From Fimenecus sp052298855 (GTDB lineage Bacteria; Bacillota; Clostridia; Oscillospirales; Acutalibacteraceae), in NCBI GenBank assembly GCA_052298855.1, contig DAVZXP010000005.1:135688-199687 (forward strand): a stretch of DNA of 64,000 nt. Reading direction: 5' to 3'. The position numbers were made by a program, and so were the translations under genes. This document shows, one piece after another, positions 50,416 to 59,240 of this stretch; positions within the stretch are counted from its first letter, which is position 1; the number at the start of each line of letters is the position of its first letter. The notes below the pieces were generated by a model. The model made no database searches, was not told where the DNA came from, and saw nothing but the letters and a program-made list of their open reading frames with translations.

Positions 50416-50886
50416 TTACCATCTGAAATGTGCAAAAGCTTTGTTAGCTTCAGCCATTCTGTGTGTTTCTTCACGCTTCTTGAATGCTGCACCGGTCTCA
50501 TTGACTGCGTCAAGGATCTCGTTAGCAAGTCTTTCCTTCATTGTTCTCTCTGAACGTGAACGTGCATAAAGCGTGATCCAACGGAGTCCCAAAGTCTGTC
50601 TTCTCTCGGGACGAACTTCCATCGGAACCTGATAAGTTGCACCGCCTACACGGCGAGCTTTAACTTCGAGAACAGGCATAACATTTTCCATTGCAGCATC
50701 AAAAACCTCCAACGGTTCTTTACCTGTTTTCTCAGCGATAATGTCGAATGCGTCGTAAACGATCTTCTGGGCAACACCCTTCTTACCGTCGAGCATAACG
50801 CTGTTGATAAGCCTTGTTACAAGCTTTGAATTGTAAAGCGGATCCGGCAAAACGTCACGTTTTGCAATCTGGCCTCTTCTTGGCAC
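50416..50886 (-). CDS. rpsG: 30S ribosomal protein S7
   Basis: The 156-residue S7 (its usual length) begins with GTG and runs PRRGQIAKRDVLPDPLYNSK, with the conserved KEPLEVFDAAMENVMP and GGATYQVPMEVRPERR segments. GTG 50886 is chosen over ATG 50904 because AAGGAGGG sits between them as its RBS and because it gives the standard N-terminus. S7 organises the 3' domain of 16S rRNA, and in E. coli it represses the str operon. Confidence 0.97.
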   Translation of the reverse strand: MPRRGQIAKRDVLPDPLYNSKLVTRLINSVMLDGKKGVAQKIVYDAFDIIAEKTGKEPLEVFDAAMENVMPVLEVKARRVGGATYQVPMEVRPERRQTLGLRWITLYARSRSERTMKERLANEILDAVNETGAAFKKREETHRMAEANKAFAHFRW

Positions 50887-51048
50887 TTCGCTTCCCTCCT
50901 TCATAGTAATGATATCATAGGTACTCTGGTGACAAAACCCGTGGTGTCAATGCAAAGAGGCATATAAAATAAATATATATATACACCAATCATAGCATTT
51001 GACTGAATTGGTAGATTCTGTCTGTTGATAATTTAAGGTCTGACTACC

Positions 51049-51471
51049 TTATTTTTTTGCGCCCTTGGGTCTCTTTGCGCCGTACTTGGAACGACTCTGC
51101 ATTCTTCCGTTAACGCCCTGTGTATCGAGTGTACCACGAATAATATGGTAACGAACACCGGGGAGATCCTTAACACGGCCGCCTCTGATAAGAACAACTG
51201 AGTGTTCCTGAAGGTTGTGGCCTACGCCCGGGATGTAAGCAGAAACTTCGATTCCGTTAGTAAGACGAACTCTGGCAAGCTTACGAAGAGCTGAGTTAGG
51301 CTTTTTAGGTGTATCTGTCTTAACAACAGTACAAACACCTCTCTTCTGAGGAGAAGCATTATCAGTCATAACGTTCTTCTTAGAGTTAAGTCCCTTACCG
51401 AGAGCAGGAGCCTTTGACTTCTTCTCGATAGTATCTCTTCCGTTGCGTACAAGCTGGTTAAAGGTTGGCAT
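51049..51471 (-). CDS. rpsL: 30S ribosomal protein S12
   Basis: The 140-residue S12 has the decoding-site loop TPKKPNSALRKLARVRLTN, with the two Lys typical of streptomycin-sensitive forms, then AYIPGVGHNLQEHSVVLIRGGRVKDLPGVRYH and a Lys-rich end. It is first in the str cluster (rpsL, rpsG, fusA, tuf), with GGAGGTG before its ATG. A structured leader and a promoter lie between it and rpoC. Confidence 0.98.
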   Translation of the reverse strand: MPTFNQLVRNGRDTIEKKSKAPALGKGLNSKKNVMTDNASPQKRGVCTVVKTDTPKKPNSALRKLARVRLTNGIEVSAYIPGVGHNLQEHSVVLIRGGRVKDLPGVRYHIIRGTLDTQGVNGRMQSRSKYGAKRPKGAKK

Positions 51472-51494
51472 TTTTTCACCTCCGATAAAAAATT

Positions 51495-51550
51495 ATGACA
51501 CAATGTGTCAGCAAAACAAACACTATCGATTAAAATAGTGTTTATTTTGC
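51495..51550 (-). promoter_or_regulatory. Structured rpsL leader: long stem-loop plus palindrome
   Basis: Bases 51511-51550 fold into a 16-bp stem with one mismatch (GCAAAA-C-AAACACTAT with ATAGTGTTT-A-TTTTGC) and an 8-nt loop. It is followed on the minus strand by the palindrome TGACACA-T-TGTGTCA (51496-51510) and then a T-rich tract just before the RBS. This could be an attenuator or a ribosomal-protein binding leader. Confidence 0.55.
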
Positions 51551-51564
51551 TCACACAACCAAAG

Positions 51565-51594
51565 ATTTTAACATTAAAAACCTTCGGTTGTCAA
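51565..51594 (-). promoter_or_regulatory. Promoter of the rpsL-rpsG-fusA-tuf cluster
   Basis: The minus strand reads TTGACA, 18 bp, TAAAAT, immediately downstream of the rpoC stop, giving the str genes their own start. Confidence 0.7.
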
Positions 51595-51608
51595 GCATTA
51601 TTTAATTT

Positions 51609-54600
51609 TTAGTCATTTATTTCTTCTTCGGACTCGGTTGAAGCGGTATAAACTCTCTCGTTTTCTACCTCGCTGTAACAGCGCATACCTGTTCCCGAGG
51701 GAAGAAGCTTACCAATGATAACGTTCTCTTTAAGACCCATAAGGTTATCGACCTTACCCTTGATAGCTGCGTCGGTAAGAACTCTTGTCGTCTCCTGGAA
51801 AGAAGCTGCCGACATAAATGAGTTTGTAGCCAACGAAGCCTTTGTGATACCGAGAAGCACGGGCTCGCAAACAGGCTCGATGAACTCTTCGCCCTTTGCC
51901 TCACATTCCTGTTTAGCCTTTCTCTTCTCAATAGTAAAGTCAACCTTTTCAACCTGCTCGCCGGGGAGGAAGTGGGTTGAGCCGGGCTCTTCAACCTTGA
52001 GCTTTCTCATCATCTGACGAACGATTACCTCGATATGCTTATCGTTGATGTCAACACCCTGCATACGGTAAGTTCTCTGAACTTCCTTGATAAGATAATC
52101 GTGAACCGCATGGACACCGTTGATAGCAAGTATATCGTGCGGGTTGGGAGAACCCTCTGTAAGAGCTGTGCCCTTCTTAACATAAACGGGATTGCCGTTT
52201 TCGTCGGTCTCCATATTGAATTTCTTACGGTAGCCGTAAGGAATAAGATATGATTTTTCGTCGCCCGTCTCGTCATTTGTAATAACGATATGCTCGTTTC
52301 TCTTGATTTCTCTGAACGAAAGACGTCCGTCGATTTCGGAGAGGATAGCAAGCGTCTTGGGCTTTCTTGCTTCGAACAATTCCTCGACACGGGGAAGACC
52401 CTGTGTGATATCCTGACTCGAAGCAACACCGCCGGTGTGGAAGGTACGCATTGTAAGCTGTGTACCGGGCTCACCGATTGACTGAGCTGCGATAATACCG
52501 ACAGCCTCGCCGACCGTAACGGGCTTGCCTGTTGCAAGGTTTGAACCGTAGCACTTAATACATACGCCGTGTTCGGATTCGCAGGTAAGAAGTGAACGAA
52601 TCTTAATTCTTCTGTCTGCGGGATTTTCTCTTGCGTTGACAATATCAGCAACGATTTTAGCGTCAGCCTCGGACATCATCTTGTCCTTCGACATAACAAC
52701 CTCGCCGTTTTCGTCTGTCAAATCCTCAAGCAAGAAACGACCTGTAAGTCTCTCCTGAAGGCTCTCGATAAGCTCCTTGCCCTCCATAATATCGTAAACA
52801 TCGATACCGTCGTGGCAATGGCAATCCTCTTCACGAATGATAACGTCCTGTGAAACGTCAACAAGACGACGTGTAAGGTAACCCGAGTCAGCTGTACGAA
52901 GAGCCGTATCGGCAAGACCTTTACGAGCACCACGTGATGAAATGAAGTATTCAAGTACGTTAAGTCCCTCTCGGTAGTTAGCACGAATCGGAACTTCGAT
53001 GACTTTACCCGATGTATTGGCGATAAGACCACGCATACCTGCCAACTGACGAAGCTGTGAGTCAGAACCACGGGCACCCGAGTCAACCATCATATAAATC
53101 GGATTGTACTTACCGAGGTTATCTTTAAGACCGGAAGCAACGTCGTTTGTGCATTTCTCCCAAACCTTAATAACCTTCTGACTTCTCTCGCTGTTACTGA
53201 TAAGACCGAGATTGTAGTTAGCCGAAATCTTATCAATCTTTGCATCAGCTTCTTTAAGAAGCTCTGCCTTATAAGGAGGAATTACTGCGTCGCAAACAGC
53301 AACGGTAATACCTGATTTTGTCGAATATTTGTAACCCTGTGCCTTGATAGCGTCAAGCACCTGAGAAGAAACGTTTACACCGTGAACCTTGATACATTTA
53401 TCAATGATTTTACCGAGTGTTTTCTTGTTAACAAGGAAGTCAACCTCAAGTTTGAATGCATTTGCGGGATCGCTTCTGTCAACGAAGCCGAGGTCCTGCG
53501 GAATGGGGTTATTGAAGATTATCTTACCGAGAGTTGTCTCAACAAGCTGTGAAACCGTCTCGCCGTTAATCTCCTTGGTCATTCTGACCTTTATCTTTGA
53601 ATGAAGACCGATATAGCCCTCATCATAAGCCATTGTAGCCTCATCAACAGTTGAGAACACCTTGCCCTCACCGGGTTCGCCGTCTTTATCCATTGTAAGA
53701 TAGTACGAACCGAGTATCATATCCTGTGTAGGTACGGTTACGGGTTTACCGTCTGACGGTTTAAGAAGGTTGTTGGCAGCAAGCATAAGAAGTCTTGCCT
53801 CTGCCTGAGCCTCTGCCGAAAGCGGAACGTGAACAGCCATCTGGTCACCGTCGAAGTCGGCGTTAAACGCTGTACAAGCAAGGGGATGAAGCTTAATTGC
53901 TCTACCCTCAACAAGAACAGGCTCAAATGCCTGAATACCGAGTCTGTGAAGTGTAGGAGCACGGTTAAGCATTACAGGGTGTCCCTTGATAACAACTTCG
54001 AGAGCGTCCCAAACCTCGGGATTAGCACGTTCAACCATCTTTCTTGCGGACTTTATGTTGCCTGTCGCACCTGTCTCAACAAGACGCTTCATAACGAAAG
54101 GCTTAAACAATTCAAGTGCCATTTCCTTAGGAAGACCGCACTGATACATTTTAAGCTCGGGTCCTACGACGATAACCGAACGTCCCGAATAGTCAACACG
54201 CTTACCGAGAAGGTTCTGACGGAAACGTCCCTGCTTACCTTTAAGCATATCGGAAAGAGATTTCAACGCTCTGTTGTTCGGACCTGTAACAGGTCTGCCT
54301 CTTCTGCCGTTGTCGATAAGTGCGTCAACAGCCTCCTGAAGCATTCTCTTTTCATTTCTGATGATAATGTCGGGAGCGCTCAGCTCAAGGAGCTTTTTAA
54401 GACGGTTGTTTCTGTTGATAACTCGTCTGTAAAGGTCGTTGAGGTCGGAAGTAGCAAATCTGCCGCCGTCAAGCTGAACCATAGGACGAATATCGGGGGG
54501 AATTACCGGAATGACGTCCAAAATCATCCACTCGGGACGGTTGCCCGACTGTCTGAATGCCTCGGCAACCTCAAGACGCTTGAGAATTCTTGTCTTTTTC

Positions 54601-55199
54601 TGACCGCTTGCATCTTCAAGCTCTGCACGAAGGTCGTTTGAGAGCTTTTCAACGTCAATACCCGCAAGAAGCTCTTTGATAGCCTCTGCGCCCATACCTG
54701 CCTTGAAATCGTCCTCATATTTCTCTCTCATATCGAGATATTCCTTCTCGGAGAGAATCTGATTCTTTTCAAGCTCGGTATCGCCGGGATCGGTAACTAT
54801 ATATCTTGAGAAATAGAGAACCTTTTCAAGGTCTCTGGGAGATATATCAAGGATAAGTCCCATTCTTGAGGGAATACCCTTGAAATACCAAATGTGAGAA
54901 ACGGGAGCAACAAGCTCAATGTGTCCCATTCTCTCTCTTCTGACTTTAGCCTTTGTTATTTCAACGCCGCAGCGTTCGCATATTTTGCCTTTATAACGAA
55001 CTCTTTTATACTTTCCGCAGTAACATTCCCAGTCCTTTGTGGGTCCGAAAATCTTTTCGCAGAAAAGTCCTTCTTTTTCGGGCTTTAACGTGCGGTAGTT
55101 AATTGTTTCGGGCTTCTTGACCTCTCCGTAAGACCACTCTCTGATCTGCTCGGGTGAGGCAAGGCCGATTTTAATTGACTCAAAGGTTATATTTTCCAT
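51609..55199 (-). CDS. rpoC: DNA-directed RNA polymerase beta' subunit
   Basis: The 1196-residue beta' has the N-terminal zinc finger (CYCGKYKRVRYKGKICERCG, about 58-78), the active-site loop NADFDGDQMAVH (about 448-459) with the three Mg-binding Asp, a bridge helix/trigger-loop region (about 740-960), the second cysteine cluster with C-x6-C-x2-C near 880, and the C-terminal GRF-type end. The order rpoB-rpoC and the 47-bp gap are standard. It ends directly before the str-cluster promoter. Confidence 0.98.
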   Translation of the reverse strand: MENITFESIKIGLASPEQIREWSYGEVKKPETINYRTLKPEKEGLFCEKIFGPTKDWECYCGKYKRVRYKGKICERCGVEITKAKVRRERMGHIELVAPVSHIWYFKGIPSRMGLILDISPRDLEKVLYFSRYIVTDPGDTELEKNQILSEKEYLDMREKYEDDFKAGMGAEAIKELLAGIDVEKLSNDLRAELEDASGQKKTRILKRLEVAEAFRQSGNRPEWMILDVIPVIPPDIRPMVQLDGGRFATSDLNDLYRRVINRNNRLKKLLELSAPDIIIRNEKRMLQEAVDALIDNGRRGRPVTGPNNRALKSLSDMLKGKQGRFRQNLLGKRVDYSGRSVIVVGPELKMYQCGLPKEMALELFKPFVMKRLVETGATGNIKSARKMVERANPEVWDALEVVIKGHPVMLNRAPTLHRLGIQAFEPVLVEGRAIKLHPLACTAFNADFDGDQMAVHVPLSAEAQAEARLLMLAANNLLKPSDGKPVTVPTQDMILGSYYLTMDKDGEPGEGKVFSTVDEATMAYDEGYIGLHSKIKVRMTKEINGETVSQLVETTLGKIIFNNPIPQDLGFVDRSDPANAFKLEVDFLVNKKTLGKIIDKCIKVHGVNVSSQVLDAIKAQGYKYSTKSGITVAVCDAVIPPYKAELLKEADAKIDKISANYNLGLISNSERSQKVIKVWEKCTNDVASGLKDNLGKYNPIYMMVDSGARGSDSQLRQLAGMRGLIANTSGKVIEVPIRANYREGLNVLEYFISSRGARKGLADTALRTADSGYLTRRLVDVSQDVIIREEDCHCHDGIDVYDIMEGKELIESLQERLTGRFLLEDLTDENGEVVMSKDKMMSEADAKIVADIVNARENPADRRIKIRSLLTCESEHGVCIKCYGSNLATGKPVTVGEAVGIIAAQSIGEPGTQLTMRTFHTGGVASSQDITQGLPRVEELFEARKPKTLAILSEIDGRLSFREIKRNEHIVITNDETGDEKSYLIPYGYRKKFNMETDENGNPVYVKKGTALTEGSPNPHDILAINGVHAVHDYLIKEVQRTYRMQGVDINDKHIEVIVRQMMRKLKVEEPGSTHFLPGEQVEKVDFTIEKRKAKQECEAKGEEFIEPVCEPVLLGITKASLATNSFMSAASFQETTRVLTDAAIKGKVDNLMGLKENVIIGKLLPSGTGMRCYSEVENERVYTASTESEEEIND

Positions 55200-55246
55200 T
55201 AAATTTTTACCTTCTTCCTTAAAATCTGAACTGTGAGTTTACTCGG

Positions 55247-58200
55247 TTAAAATTCGTCGTCGTTGAATTCGTCGTCGTCAAACGAATCATCATCTGTGAT
55301 ATATTCGTTGAAAGAGTCCTCTCCGAGTTCTTTTTCTGCATCCTCATCCGTAACGTAGCCGTCATCGAGTGAAGCGTCGTTTACGTAGGACATATCCTCA
55401 TTAGCAACAACAGGAGTATCCATCTCATCATCAAAGTTTTGTTTAAGGTCGATTTCGTTGTTGTCCTTATCGAGAACTCTGATGTCAAGAGCGAGAGCCT
55501 GAAGCTCTTTAACAAGAACCTTGAACGATTCGGGAACACCGGGCTTCGGAATGTTCTGTCCCTTAACGATGGACTCATAGGTCTTAACTCTTCCGACAAG
55601 GTCGTCCGACTTAACAGTAAGGATTTCCTGAAGAGTATAAGCAGCACCGTAAGCCTCAAGTGCCCAAACCTCCATCTCACCGAAACGCTGACCGCCGAAC
55701 TGAGCTTTACCGCCCAAGGGCTGCTGAGTAACAAGTGAGTAAGGACCTGTGGAACGTGCGTGGATTTTATCGTCTACAAGGTGGTGAAGCTTCAAGTAGT
55801 ACATAATGCCGACAGTAACGGGGTTATCGAATTTAAGACCTGTTCTGCCGTCTGTAAGGATCGACTTACCGTCCTCACGGTAGCCTGCCTCACGAAGAGC
55901 ATCTCTGATGTCGGACTCGTGCGCACCGTCGAATACCGGTGTGGCAATCTTCTGTCCGAGCTTTCTGAATGCGAAGCCGAGATGTACCTCAAGAACCTGT
56001 CCGATGTTCATTCGGGAAGGAACGCCCAACGGGTTAAGAACTATATCAAGCGGAGTACCGTCATCAAGGAACGGCATATCCTCCTGCGGAAGTATTCTCG
56101 AAACAACGCCCTTGTTACCGTGGCGGCCTGCCATCTTATCGCCGACGGAGAGCTTTCTCTTCTGTGCAATATAGCAGCGTACAACCTTATTGACACCAGG
56201 GCTTAATTCGTCCGAATTTTCTCTTGTGAAAACTTCAACGTCAACAACGATACCATATTCGCCGTGAGGTACTTTAAGAGAAGTATCACGAACCTCTCTT
56301 GCCTTCTCGCCGAATATCGCTCTGAGAAGTCTTTCCTCGGCGGTAAGCTCTGTTTCGCCCTTAGGTGTAACCTTACCGACAAGAATGTCGCCCGAGTGAA
56401 CCTCTGCGCCGACACGGATAATACCGTTTTCGTCAAGGTTTGCCAAAGCGTCCTCGCCGACATTCGGAATATCTCTTGTGATTTCCTCTGCGCCGAGCTT
56501 GGTATCTCTTGCTTCGATTTCAAATTCTTCTATGTGAACAGATGTATAAACATCATCACGAACAAGCTTTTCGTTGATAAGAACAGCGTCCTCGTAGTTA
56601 TAGCCTTCCCAGGTCATAAATCCGATAAGAGCGTTCTTACCGAGTGAGATTTCGCCGTTTGCGGTTGCGGGACCGTCTGCGATAACCTGTCCCTCGGTAA
56701 CCTCTTCGCCCTCAGAAACTATCGGGCGCTGGTTGATACATGTATCCTGGTTGGAGCGCATAAACTTAATAAGCTCATAGGTGTCAACGTCTCCGCCCTT
56801 GACTGCAATTTCAATCTTCTGAGCGTCAACCTTTACAACCGTACCTGCACGCTTTGCAAGAATAACCGTACCCGAGTCAACGGCAGCCTTATATTCCATA
56901 CCCGTTCCGACAATCGGAGAATCGGTTTTAAGAAGCGGAACAGCCTGCTTCTGCATGTTAGAGCCCATCAAAGCACGGTTTGCGTCGTCGTTTTCAAGGA
57001 ACGGAATCATTGCGGTAGCAACGGAAACAAGCATCTTGGGCGATACGTCCATATAGTCTGCGTCCGAAGCGTTGACCTCAAGGAATTCGTCTCTAAATCT
57101 TGCGGTAACCTTTGAATTTACAAATCTGCCCTTCTCGTCAAGGGGCTCGTTTGCCTGAGCAACAATGTAGTTATCCTCGACGTCGGCGGTCATATATTCA
57201 ACCTCGTCAAGTACAACGCCCGTCTCCTTATCAATCTTTCTGAAGGGAGCTTCGATAAAGCCGTACTTATTTATTTTTGCGAATGTAGCAAGGTAAGAGA
57301 TAAGACCGATGTTCGGACCTTCGGGAGTCTCAATCGGGCACATACGTCCGTAGTGAGAGTAGTGAACGTCTCGAACCTCAAATCCTGCACGGTCTCTCGA
57401 AAGACCGCCGGGGCCCAATGCGGAAAGTCTTCTCTTATGAGTAAGCTCCGACAAGGGGTTTGTCTGATCCATGAACTGTGAAAGCGGAGAAGAGCCGAAG
57501 AACTCCTTGATAGCCGCCATAACAGGTCTGATATTTATAAGAGCAGCGGGAGTAACCTTATCGGGCTCCTGTGCCTGAAGGGTCATTCTCTCCTTGACAA
57601 CTCTTTCCATTCTTGAGAAGCCGATTCTGAACTGGTTCTGAAGAAGCTCGCCGACAGAACGGATACGTCTGTTGCCGAGGTGGTCGATGTCGTCGGTAAC
57701 GCCTACGCCGCAAGCAATGCAGTTAAGGTAGTTGATGGAAGCCATAATATCGTCAATGATAATATGCTTCGGAATAAGGTCGTCGGCACGGTTAGCCATT
57801 TCCTCACGAAGTGCGTCCTTATCGTCGCCGCACTTGTTGAGAACTTCCTGAAGAACGGTAAAGCGAACCTTCTCGTTAATGCCGATTTCCTCAAGCTCGT
57901 CCTCAGTGAACATCGGAACATACTCGCCGATGTCAACCATACCGTTTGAGAATACCTTTACTTCCTCGCCCTCGGAATCAACATAAGCGACGGTAACGCC
58001 CTCCTGCTCGATTCTGTATGCAAGCTCGGGAGTAATCATCTCACCTGCGTCTGCAAGGATTTCGCCCGTAAGCTCGCTGATAACGGGCTGTGTAACCTTA
58101 AAGCCCTCAAGTCTTGAAGAAATGCCGAGCTTTTTATTGTATTTATATCTGCCGACTCTTGAAAGGTCGTAGCGTCTCGGGTCGAAGAACAAGCCGTCAA

Positions 58201-58966
58201 GATGAGCCTGTGCCGTCTCAAGTGTGGGCGGCTCGCCGGGACGAAGTCTCTTATAAACCTCGATAAGAGCCTGCTCTGTATTGATAGTGGTATCTTTTTC
58301 AAGCGTAGCCTTAATTCTCTCGTCATAGCCGAAGAATTCAAGGATATCGGTGTTCGAGCTGAGTCCCAACGCTCTGATAAAGGTTGTGATGTAAATCTTT
58401 CTGTTCTTGTCTATACGAACATAGAAAAGGTCGTTCTGATCTGTCTCATATTCAAGCCAAGCACCCCTGTTCGGGATAACGGTTGCGGAATAAAGCTCCT
58501 TACCGGTCTTGTCGTGAGTCATATCAAAATATACGCTGGGAGAACGAACGAGCTGTGAAATGATAACACGCTCGGCACCGTTGATAACGAATGTTCCCGA
58601 CTCGGTCATAAGCGGGAAATCGCCCATATAAACCTCGTTCTCTTTGATTTCGCCCGTTTCCTTGTTAAGAAGTCTTGCGGTTACTCTCAAGGGAGCTGCG
58701 TAAGTAGTATCTCTCTCCTTACATTCCTTTACAGTGTATTTCGGGGTGTCATCCATTCTGTAATCTACGAAACTCAGCGCAAGATTGCCGGAAAAGTCTG
58801 TAATGTCTGCAACATCACGGAATACTTCCTTCAATCCTTTGTCAAGAAACCACTTGTACGAATCCTTCTGAACCTCGATAAGGTTGGGTATCTGCATAAC
58901 CTCATTGATTTTCGAGAAAGTCATACGGGTTGTTTTTCCGAATTTTTCAGGTTTGACATTCACCAT
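55247..58966 (-). CDS. rpoB: DNA-directed RNA polymerase beta subunit
   Basis: About 1239 residues with all conserved beta regions, including the rifampicin pocket (SPLSQFMDQTNPLSELTHKRRLSALGPGGLSRDR, about 500-533, of wild-type sensitive form) and the C-terminal clamp segment GGQRFGEMEVWALEAYGAAYTLQE. After the conserved end it has an acidic tail of about 65 residues, finishing SFDDDEFNDDEF, not present in E. coli. ATG 58966 (or GTG 58963) with GGAG upstream is preferred. The open frame reaches GTG 58978. The ribosomal protein genes rplJ-rplL that often precede rpoB are absent. lacZ is divergent instead. Confidence 0.97.
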   Translation of the reverse strand: MVNVKPEKFGKTTRMTFSKINEVMQIPNLIEVQKDSYKWFLDKGLKEVFRDVADITDFSGNLALSFVDYRMDDTPKYTVKECKERDTTYAAPLRVTARLLNKETGEIKENEVYMGDFPLMTESGTFVINGAERVIISQLVRSPSVYFDMTHDKTGKELYSATVIPNRGAWLEYETDQNDLFYVRIDKNRKIYITTFIRALGLSSNTDILEFFGYDERIKATLEKDTTINTEQALIEVYKRLRPGEPPTLETAQAHLDGLFFDPRRYDLSRVGRYKYNKKLGISSRLEGFKVTQPVISELTGEILADAGEMITPELAYRIEQEGVTVAYVDSEGEEVKVFSNGMVDIGEYVPMFTEDELEEIGINEKVRFTVLQEVLNKCGDDKDALREEMANRADDLIPKHIIIDDIMASINYLNCIACGVGVTDDIDHLGNRRIRSVGELLQNQFRIGFSRMERVVKERMTLQAQEPDKVTPAALINIRPVMAAIKEFFGSSPLSQFMDQTNPLSELTHKRRLSALGPGGLSRDRAGFEVRDVHYSHYGRMCPIETPEGPNIGLISYLATFAKINKYGFIEAPFRKIDKETGVVLDEVEYMTADVEDNYIVAQANEPLDEKGRFVNSKVTARFRDEFLEVNASDADYMDVSPKMLVSVATAMIPFLENDDANRALMGSNMQKQAVPLLKTDSPIVGTGMEYKAAVDSGTVILAKRAGTVVKVDAQKIEIAVKGGDVDTYELIKFMRSNQDTCINQRPIVSEGEEVTEGQVIADGPATANGEISLGKNALIGFMTWEGYNYEDAVLINEKLVRDDVYTSVHIEEFEIEARDTKLGAEEITRDIPNVGEDALANLDENGIIRVGAEVHSGDILVGKVTPKGETELTAEERLLRAIFGEKAREVRDTSLKVPHGEYGIVVDVEVFTRENSDELSPGVNKVVRCYIAQKRKLSVGDKMAGRHGNKGVVSRILPQEDMPFLDDGTPLDIVLNPLGVPSRMNIGQVLEVHLGFAFRKLGQKIATPVFDGAHESDIRDALREAGYREDGKSILTDGRTGLKFDNPVTVGIMYYLKLHHLVDDKIHARSTGPYSLVTQQPLGGKAQFGGQRFGEMEVWALEAYGAAYTLQEILTVKSDDLVGRVKTYESIVKGQNIPKPGVPESFKVLVKELQALALDIRVLDKDNNEIDLKQNFDDEMDTPVVANEDMSYVNDASLDDGYVTDEDAEKELGEDSFNEYITDDDSFDDDEFNDDEF

Positions 58967-59133
58967 AGGGCTTATCACTCTCCATCATTATTTTTATCTT
59001 AAAGGCTTTTTCGCAAGCCCGGAGATTACTCTCAAAACGGTTAAATATGCTCTTGATTTTCAACGCATATTATGGTAAAATACCGTTACGTTGATAAATG
59101 AAAAGGCATACATTTCCATTCTAATAGCAGTTA

Positions 59134-59162
59134 ATTATAAACCATTCGTTCAACAATGTCAA
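59134..59162 (-). promoter_or_regulatory. Consensus promoter of rpoB-rpoC
   Basis: The minus strand reads TTGACA, 17 bp, TATAAT: a perfect promoter with a leader of about 160 nt. The leader holds a CAACG/CGTTG-closed hairpin near 59065-59097. Confidence 0.8.
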
Positions 59163-59240
59163 TAGATATTGTTGAAATATTTTTATTTATAATGTATTTG
59201 ACCTATTTATTATGTAAACAAAGAAAAAGGGAGTTATAAA

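Noticed and set aside
53829..54641. A 270-codon open frame on the plus strand opposite rpoC
   Set aside because: It is antisense to a certain, conserved gene, has no RBS, and its composition (Cys/Asn/Lys/Val rich) is the usual by-product of rpoC codon bias.
59165..59235. A promoter for lacZ
   Set aside because: TATAAT-like boxes are present in this AT-rich stretch but no -35 box has acceptable spacing, so the start site is left open.
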